From JBHJHP01 sp042219855 (GTDB taxonomy: Bacteria > Bacteroidota > Bacteroidia > Bacteroidales > UBA5342): a DNA stretch of 64,000 nucleotides. The translations under genes and the position numbers were made by a program. Shown one piece after another: positions 58,232-64,000 of the stretch. The stretch is taken from positions 372,001 to 436,000 of the forward strand of contig NZ_JBHJHP010000002.1 of NCBI RefSeq assembly GCF_042219855.1, in the 5' to 3' direction. Each line of letters begins with the position of its first letter. Position 1 is the stretch's first letter. The notes beneath the pieces are model-generated. The model searched no databases and was not told where the DNA came from. It was given only the letters and a program-made list of their open reading frames with translations.

Positions 58232-61200
58232 ATGAAGATTTTAAAACCTATCATACTAGTATTGTTTGGTATATTAATCCAAAACATTTATGCCAATTCC
58301 AGGTATTCATTCCTCAGGCTTAACAATTCCAACGGCCTTATAAATAACCAGGTTACCTGCATCTTCAAAGATTCTCACGGCTTTATATGGATAGGAACCT
58401 CTGCCGGCTTAAGTCGTTATGATGGATCCAAATTCATCAATTTCAAACATAACCTCAACGATTCAACGACCATAATCGATAATTATATTGTAAAAATAAA
58501 AGAAGACCGTACCGGTAAACTCTGGATAAAGACACGCTGGGAATATGTTGTTTATGATATTGAAAAGGAGAAATTTATCCCCAACATCAAAAAACTGATC
58601 GGTGATGAAAATAACATTGAAGCACTTAAGGAAGTTTATTCAGATGAGGATAGAAATATATGGTTCACACATAACCAGGTTCATGGAATTGAAATGTATA
58701 ACGACAGTACAGGTGAACCCGTAACACCCTTCGGAAACCAGACATTGAAGGCATCACAAATTGTGGACTTTAAAGATACCGGAAACAGGTATTATCTGGT
58801 GTACAGTAATGGTACCATAGATTGTTTCACTCATAACTTTAAACTCAAATACCGCGATACTTTCCTGAATGGTAAAACAGGTATTGACAGTCTGAATCTT
58901 AAATTGTTTATTGACACTGATCGTGATTTGTGGCTTTATGGAAATAATGAAGGTCTGTATCATCGTGAGAACAAATCAGGCATTTGGCATAATTACACCA
59001 TAAACTCTGACATTCTGAGCCTCTCGAGTAATCTTATCGTAAAAGTTATACAGGATGATAAGGGGCTGATCTGGGTTGGTACTGACCATGGTGGCATTGA
59101 CATTTTCAACAAATATTCTAAAAAAGTTGAAACGGTTTATCATCAGCCCGGTGATGATAAAAGCCTGTCGCAAAATTCCATCACCGATCTTTTCATAGAT
59201 AATAATAACATTATTTGGGTCGGAACATATAAAAAAGGTGTTTGCTATTACCATGAAAGCATCTACAAATTTCCTCATTATCACAACTTTATTCCGGAAC
59301 AGTACGGACTGTCATACAATGATGTAAACTGCTTTGCCGAAGATGCTGCAGGAAATCTATGGATTGGCACCAATGGTAGTGGCCTGATCCGGTTTAACCG
59401 CACAAGCAATGCATATAAGTTATTTAAGAATGATCCGGCCAATCCAAATTCTTTGAGTAATAACGTCGTGGTAAGTTTGTTTTTTGACAGTGACAGTTTG
59501 CTTTTTATTGGAACTTATACAGGCGGTCTGAACGTGTATGACGGCAGAAATTTCACCCGCTATAAAGCAAGAGACGGACTCCCGAATGAAAGCATCTGGA
59601 CCATAACAGAAGACAATCTAAACCGGATCTGGATTGGAACACTGGGAGGTGGAATTGTATTGTTTGATAAATTGGAGCATAAATTACGGCCGCTTGAAAA
59701 CAAAGGCAATGTCACACTGCCTTCCAATTTTGTGAATCATATTTATAAAATGCACGATGGTACGATGTTCATCGGAACCGCAGTTGGTGTGGCGTTTTAC
59801 AACATTGATGAAAGCAGGTATCGTAATCACCCTGTAAAGAATGCCAACGTACCCCTCAGAATTAGCAACAATAACGTCAATGCTGTTTTTGAGGATTCCC
59901 GTGGATTGTTATGGATTGCCACCCGTGAAGGATTAACGGTGGCTGATCCTAACTCCGATTTCATCAAATATTTTGATGAAGATGATAACCTTCCCACAGA
60001 TATCATGAACTGTATTCTGGAAGACGAATTTCAGTCTGTCTGGGTAAGTAAATCAAGTGGTTTAAGTCAGATTGTCGTTAGTCAGTCGGAACCCGGAGAA
60101 AGCTACGATTTTAAAGTTTATAATTATACCGAAGCTGATGGTTTACAGGGAAGGGAGTACAATGCAAATGCCAGGCTTAAAACAAAAAACAACGAACTTA
60201 TTTTTGGTGGTCCTAATGGATTTAACCTGTTTCAGTCACAAAATATAAAGTACAATAACCTGAAACCCAAGATTGTTTTTACCGATTTTCAAATCTTCAA
60301 TTCCAGTGTTAAGCCTGATGAAGAGATTAAAAACCGTGTAATCCTTACAAAATCGATCACTTTTACAGACAAAATTACCCTTAAATATGCCATGAATCTT
60401 TTCTCCATAGAATTTGCGGCACTCGATTTTTTCATCCCTGAAAAAGTAAGATACCAGTATATGCTGGAAGGTTTTGATCGCGACTGGATTGATGCAGAAG
60501 ACAATATTCATAAAGTAACTTATACGAATCTTAACGCAGGTAAATATACATTTAGGGTTAAGGCTTCAAATAACGACAATCAATGGAGCAATGAAGCTAC
60601 ATCACTTTCAATTACTGTTCTTCCACCGGTATATGCTTCGCCCCTGGCATACATTATATATGCCGTCATTATTTTACTGCTGATTGTATATTTCAGGTAC
60701 TCAATGATAAGAAAAGAGCGGCTTCGTCTGAAAATTGAGCACGACAAACTGATGGCGAAAAGACACCACGAAATGGATGAGATGAAACTACGGTTTCTGA
60801 CCAATGTCAGTCATGAGTTCCGTACACCTTTAACTCTGATCCTTTCACCCGTTGAGAAACTTATCAGGCTGTCAAAAAATACAAGCGATAAAAAACTACT
60901 GGAACTGATTGACAGCAATGCCAGGCATTTGCTGGCTTTGGTTAATCAACTGCTCGATTTCCGAAAGCTCGACCTGCACGGATTGCGTTACAACCCCTCT
61001 TATGGTGATATTGTTGCATTTATCAGGAAGGTCTTCGATAATTTCTCCGACAGTTTTCGCAAGAAGAATATTACATATAAGTTCAAATCCGGGGTCAACC
61101 AGTTTAACAAGAACTTCGATCATGAAAAAGTTCAGAAGATCATGATGAATCTGTTATCCAATGCTTTAAAGTTTACACCGGAAAACGGAAAAGTGGAAGT

Positions 61201-62314
61201 ATCGGTGGAAATAACAGACGGTAATCCGGATGAACAGCAAATGGTTGTTATAAAAGTTAAAGACAACGGCGTTGGCATTCCCGAAGAGGAGAAAGATAAA
61301 ATCTTTGAACGCTTTTACCAGTCACAAAACCACAAAGAACTTGGCCTTTCGGGTAGTGGAATTGGTCTTAACCTGGTTCGCGAAATGGTGAGCCTACATA
61401 ACGGAACCATTACTGTTGAAAGTGAAAAAGACAAAGGCTCGGTATTCATTGTTACCCTGCCTGCAGGAACCGGAGAATCAATTGATATCCAAACTAATAC
61501 CGAAGCAGAGATTTCAACTGATGCAACAGAAGTGCCCGAAGACATAAAGCAAAACGGCAAACAGGTGGTACTTCTGGCAGAGGATAATCCTGAGCTGCGC
61601 AGGTTTATGAAAGAGACACTGCAGGACCGCTATACCGTTAAGGAAGCTGGTGACGGTGATATGGCCCTCAAACTGGCAAATAAATACCTTCCCGATTTGA
61701 TAATATCTGATGTTATGATGCCAAAACTGGATGGACTGGACCTGTGCAAACGACTTAAAAATGACATCCACACCTCACATATTCCTGTCATACTGCTTAC
61801 AGCAAGAACAGCAGATGAGGACAAGATTAAAGGGCTGGAAATCGGTGCCGATGACTACATAACTAAACCATTTAACCTGGAAATGTTACTGCTGCGTATT
61901 CACAACCTGATGGACAAACGGCAGAATATGCATCAACACTTCAGGAAAAACATAGCGATTAACCCGTCCGAAATTGAAATTACCTCTCTGGATGAAAAAC
62001 TAATTAAAAAGGCGGTAGATTACGTAGAGAAAAACCTGTCGCAATCTCGATTTTCTGTTGAAGACCTTAGCCGTGAACTGGGTATGAGCCGGGTGTATCT
62101 TTATAAAAAGCTGCTGACCATTACCGGAAAATCTCCTGTTGAATTCATCCGGATCATCCGGCTGAAACGCGGTGCACAATTATTGGAAAAAAGCCAGATG
62201 ACCATAGCCGAGATTGCATATGAAGTTGGCTTTAACAGTCCCCGGTATTTCAGCAAATATTTTAAGGAGGAGTATGGGATGCTACCAACGGATTATGTAA
62301 AAAAACACACCTGA
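58232..62314 (+). CDS. Hybrid two-component system (HTCS) regulator
   Basis: A 1360-residue one-protein sensor-regulator. It has a signal peptide and then about 14 Reg_prop repeats forming a periplasmic double propeller (repeated W/GT, for example IWIGTSAGLSRYDGSKF). A Y_Y_Y domain (about 720-790: YQYMLEGFDRDWIDAEDNIH) follows, and one membrane helix (about 803-826). The histidine kinase has H861 in LTNVSHEFRTPLTLIL and HATPase motifs (IFERFYQS, GSGIGLNLVREMVSLHNGTI). The receiver has phospho-acceptor D1160 in LIISDVMMPKLDG, and a C-terminal AraC helix-turn-helix (SPRYFSKYFKEEYGMLPTDY). It senses an oligosaccharide and turns on the locus. TTTG at 58221-58224 lies just before the start, a possible short-leader promoter. 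Confidence 0.95.
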   Translation: MKILKPIILVLFGILIQNIYANSRYSFLRLNNSNGLINNQVTCIFKDSHGFIWIGTSAGLSRYDGSKFINFKHNLNDSTTIIDNYIVKIKEDRTGKLWIKTRWEYVVYDIEKEKFIPNIKKLIGDENNIEALKEVYSDEDRNIWFTHNQVHGIEMYNDSTGEPVTPFGNQTLKASQIVDFKDTGNRYYLVYSNGTIDCFTHNFKLKYRDTFLNGKTGIDSLNLKLFIDTDRDLWLYGNNEGLYHRENKSGIWHNYTINSDILSLSSNLIVKVIQDDKGLIWVGTDHGGIDIFNKYSKKVETVYHQPGDDKSLSQNSITDLFIDNNNIIWVGTYKKGVCYYHESIYKFPHYHNFIPEQYGLSYNDVNCFAEDAAGNLWIGTNGSGLIRFNRTSNAYKLFKNDPANPNSLSNNVVVSLFFDSDSLLFIGTYTGGLNVYDGRNFTRYKARDGLPNESIWTITEDNLNRIWIGTLGGGIVLFDKLEHKLRPLENKGNVTLPSNFVNHIYKMHDGTMFIGTAVGVAFYNIDESRYRNHPVKNANVPLRISNNNVNAVFEDSRGLLWIATREGLTVADPNSDFIKYFDEDDNLPTDIMNCILEDEFQSVWVSKSSGLSQIVVSQSEPGESYDFKVYNYTEADGLQGREYNANARLKTKNNELIFGGPNGFNLFQSQNIKYNNLKPKIVFTDFQIFNSSVKPDEEIKNRVILTKSITFTDKITLKYAMNLFSIEFAALDFFIPEKVRYQYMLEGFDRDWIDAEDNIHKVTYTNLNAGKYTFRVKASNNDNQWSNEATSLSITVLPPVYASPLAYIIYAVIILLLIVYFRYSMIRKERLRLKIEHDKLMAKRHHEMDEMKLRFLTNVSHEFRTPLTLILSPVEKLIRLSKNTSDKKLLELIDSNARHLLALVNQLLDFRKLDLHGLRYNPSYGDIVAFIRKVFDNFSDSFRKKNITYKFKSGVNQFNKNFDHEKVQKIMMNLLSNALKFTPENGKVEVSVEITDGNPDEQQMVVIKVKDNGVGIPEEEKDKIFERFYQSQNHKELGLSGSGIGLNLVREMVSLHNGTITVESEKDKGSVFIVTLPAGTGESIDIQTNTEAEISTDATEVPEDIKQNGKQVVLLAEDNPELRRFMKETLQDRYTVKEAGDGDMALKLANKYLPDLIISDVMMPKLDGLDLCKRLKNDIHTSHIPVILLTARTADEDKIKGLEIGADDYITKPFNLEMLLLRIHNLMDKRQNMHQHFRKNIAINPSEIEITSLDEKLIKKAVDYVEKNLSQSRFSVEDLSRELGMSRVYLYKKLLTITGKSPVEFIRIIRLKRGAQLLEKSQMTIAEIAYEVGFNSPRYFSKYFKEEYGMLPTDYVKKHT

Positions 62315-62633
62315 CATCTCTATTCAGAAACCCTTAACTCAATTACAGATCAAAGAGGTCCGGACAGACCTCTGAACAGTAACTGTTATTTTAGTTTACC
62401 GATCTTCCATTTAATTGATGCGGTAAACCTTACCGTAAAATAAGGTACACTATTGCGAAGTCCTTTAAAAGGGTTTTTAAACATTGACTCTGAGAATGCT
62501 ACGTACAATATTTTTCCTTAAATTTATACGTTTGATAACGTTCACAACACTAATTGTTCAGTCTTATTCTGCTTCCTCTACTTCAGGAATTGATTTTATA
62601 CCTTTTCATTCGGAAATCTTAATACTTGCTTCA
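62315..62633. other. Gap with one hairpin
   Basis: AGAGGTC (62354-62360) and GACCTCT (62367-62373) form a 7-bp stem 40 bases after the HTCS stop, a weak terminator without a T run. Otherwise the gap shows no gene. An open frame continuing the next gene back to 62484 has no family support and would hide its signal peptide. Confidence 0.5.
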
Positions 62634-63893
62634 ATGAAAACGCCTCTACTCACATTGCTTCTTTTTTTATCATTCGCTCCGATAATTTGCTATTCTCAGA
62701 CAGATGCCGAAATTTTAAACCGGCTTTTTTCCGGTTCAGAAGATATCACAAACCAGTCTAAAGAGCTGATATCACTTTCGGTTGATGCCGTTTGGTACGC
62801 ATCCGAAATGACAGGATATAAAACAACCTTCGGCACACTGACTCAAAGTAACGCGAATTACGATAACTGGTCCTATACAGAGACTCCAAATGATAAAATG
62901 GTACTGAACTTTGCTAACGGGGATGTTATACATTTTATTTTCAACGCCATTGACGGTTTTGTTGATGGAGATGAATATGATTTTAAACGATCGCATGCCA
63001 TGGACTTTGTGTCGGTGATCCCTGACATCCTGAACCTGAGGATTCAAAGCGAAACCGGGCCACAGGATGGTAAAATTTACTGGACCCGAACCATGACCGG
63101 AAGTACAACATTCGATGAAATATCGTACTCTGTTAATCTTACCAATACAGGCAATAACAACGAGGAGGTAGAAAACGGATTTGCCTTTGGCGATTATGTT
63201 AATGAAACTACCGGTTCGGTAGCCTCTTCAGTACTGAATTATGCCATCAACGAAAAATATTATACAAGCATAGGGCATAACAGCAATACCGGCATCTATG
63301 TCCAAAGCCGTCAGATTATCAATTCTAATTCTGTAACCGGGAGTCCTGGCAGTTACAGGTTTGAAAATGTCAACTGCTTCTGGATAGGAGGTACTTCGTT
63401 TTATAACGATGCCTGTGAAGGCGTTTACAACCAGGTTATTGAAGATTATAACTGGCTAGCACAGGGGACGCTTTATAAAAACAACGTTAACTACGGAACC
63501 ATAAAATATGACAGACCAATTCTTAACTACTCAAACGGAGCTTATATCATAGCAGCCTGTAATGACGGGAAAAACTTTTACCTCTATCCTGCTCTTCAAC
63601 CTAATGCCATAACGGGCATATCCGGACTAAGCAGTCAGATAAACAATAAAAGCTATCCCAATCCGGCTACTTCAAAGATTAATATATCCTATACCCTCGT
63701 TAATGGATCAAATATCAGATTAACTGTTATGGATCAAACAGGTAAGGTAGTTGAAGAGCTGAATCAGGAATACCAGATCCCGGGCAAATACAATCTTAGT
63801 TTATCCATTGAAAATTATCCTTCAGGGCTCTATTTCTACAGGATTTTTACAGATGAAAAGACATTTTGGGGTAAGTTTACTAAGATAAATTGA
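62634..63893 (+). CDS. T9SS-exported protein with type A sorting domain
   Basis: A 419-residue protein with signal LLTLLLFLSFAPIICYSQ. The middle (about 45-325) is a beta-rich domain I do not recognise (VDAVWYASEMTGYKTTFGTL, NFANGDVIHFIFNAIDGFVD). The last about 80 residues form the type IX secretion C-terminal domain: SYPNPATSKINISYTLVNGS, RLTVMDQTGKVVEELNQ, then NYPSGLYFYRIFTDEKT and WGKFTKIN. It is therefore moved across the outer membrane and probably anchored on the surface or released. Position after the HTCS might link it to glycan use, but it has no catalytic domain that can be named. The start at 62634 is selected for the signal peptide. Confidence 0.8.
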   Translation: MKTPLLTLLLFLSFAPIICYSQTDAEILNRLFSGSEDITNQSKELISLSVDAVWYASEMTGYKTTFGTLTQSNANYDNWSYTETPNDKMVLNFANGDVIHFIFNAIDGFVDGDEYDFKRSHAMDFVSVIPDILNLRIQSETGPQDGKIYWTRTMTGSTTFDEISYSVNLTNTGNNNEEVENGFAFGDYVNETTGSVASSVLNYAINEKYYTSIGHNSNTGIYVQSRQIINSNSVTGSPGSYRFENVNCFWIGGTSFYNDACEGVYNQVIEDYNWLAQGTLYKNNVNYGTIKYDRPILNYSNGAYIIAACNDGKNFYLYPALQPNAITGISGLSSQINNKSYPNPATSKINISYTLVNGSNIRLTVMDQTGKVVEELNQEYQIPGKYNLSLSIENYPSGLYFYRIFTDEKTFWGKFTKIN

Positions 63894-64000
63894 ATATAAA
63901 TAAACCGGAAGACTGTCAATATTGTGCACTTCCGTTGGAATAATAGTATGTAATATATACTTTTAATCTGCAAAAAAGAGCCTGAATATAATAGGGATTG

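Overview
The window looks like chromosomal DNA of a Bacteroidota bacterium, most likely an anaerobic or facultative Bacteroidales/Marinilabiliales-type organism. The signs are SusC/SusD polysaccharide utilisation genes, a hybrid two-component regulator, outer-membrane barrels ending in phenylalanine, a type IX secretion sorting domain, promoters of the TTTG / TAnnTTTG type, few Shine-Dalgarno sequences, and many short palindromic intergenic repeats. No tRNA, rRNA, CRISPR array, prophage or integrative element was recognised.

Layout. 1-3783: three secreted proteins of unknown role on the minus strand, an AlbA_2 ATP-binding protein and a ComEA-like helix-hairpin-helix protein. 3875-4811: a single-domain IS200-type (RAYT-like) transposase between two near-identical palindromic repeats. 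4907-10446: phosphate butyryltransferase, then a histidine operon hisGDCB preceded by a leader peptide MISNTLHHGHHFSLLQR and a terminator hairpin, that is, a transcription attenuator. 10453-14112: a small MITE-like element, two hypothetical genes, a Crp/Fnr regulator and a BlaI/M56 pair in which the M56 membrane peptidase is fused to an amidase domain. 14511-16295: a redox operon (NifX-like protein, atypical thioredoxin, thioredoxin reductase). 16433-22660: a repeat-rich stretch with a DUF559 nuclease-like gene, 3-methyladenine glycosylase, mnmA and a frameshifted prfB. 22662-27773: degenerate ureohydrolase, nitronate monooxygenase-like protein, patatin-Omp85 protein and lipB. 27939-32711: a phosphate uptake operon (PiT-PhoU transporter, porin, beta-helix lipoprotein) behind four TGTnA(C/T) half-sites spaced exactly 11 bp apart, a tandem PhoB box. 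32800-41067: housekeeping and small genes including der, plus the remnant of a TonB-receptor-like gene.

41348-62314 is a complete polysaccharide utilisation locus: SusC, SusD, a surface glycan-binding lipoprotein, BACON-GH5 endoglucanase lipoprotein, PA14-containing GH31, GH3, GH39-like and GH43 enzymes, and a hybrid two-component system (HTCS) sensor-regulator. The GH5/GH31/GH3 set is that of xyloglucan loci: surface cleavage of the backbone, import by SusCD, then removal of xylose, glucose and (by GH43/GH39) arabinose or xylose in the periplasm. Two direct GAGTTAACAAA repeats 43 bp apart lie just upstream of the SusC promoter and are candidate regulator sites. A T9SS-exported protein follows.

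The most noteworthy items are the RAYT/REP repeat system, the Pho-box operon with an unassigned lipoprotein, the M56-amidase fusion lacking the usual last catalytic glutamate, the thioredoxin without a CxxC motif, the his attenuator, and the GH39-containing xyloglucan-type locus. All functional calls rest on reading the sequence and on family knowledge; no database search was run.
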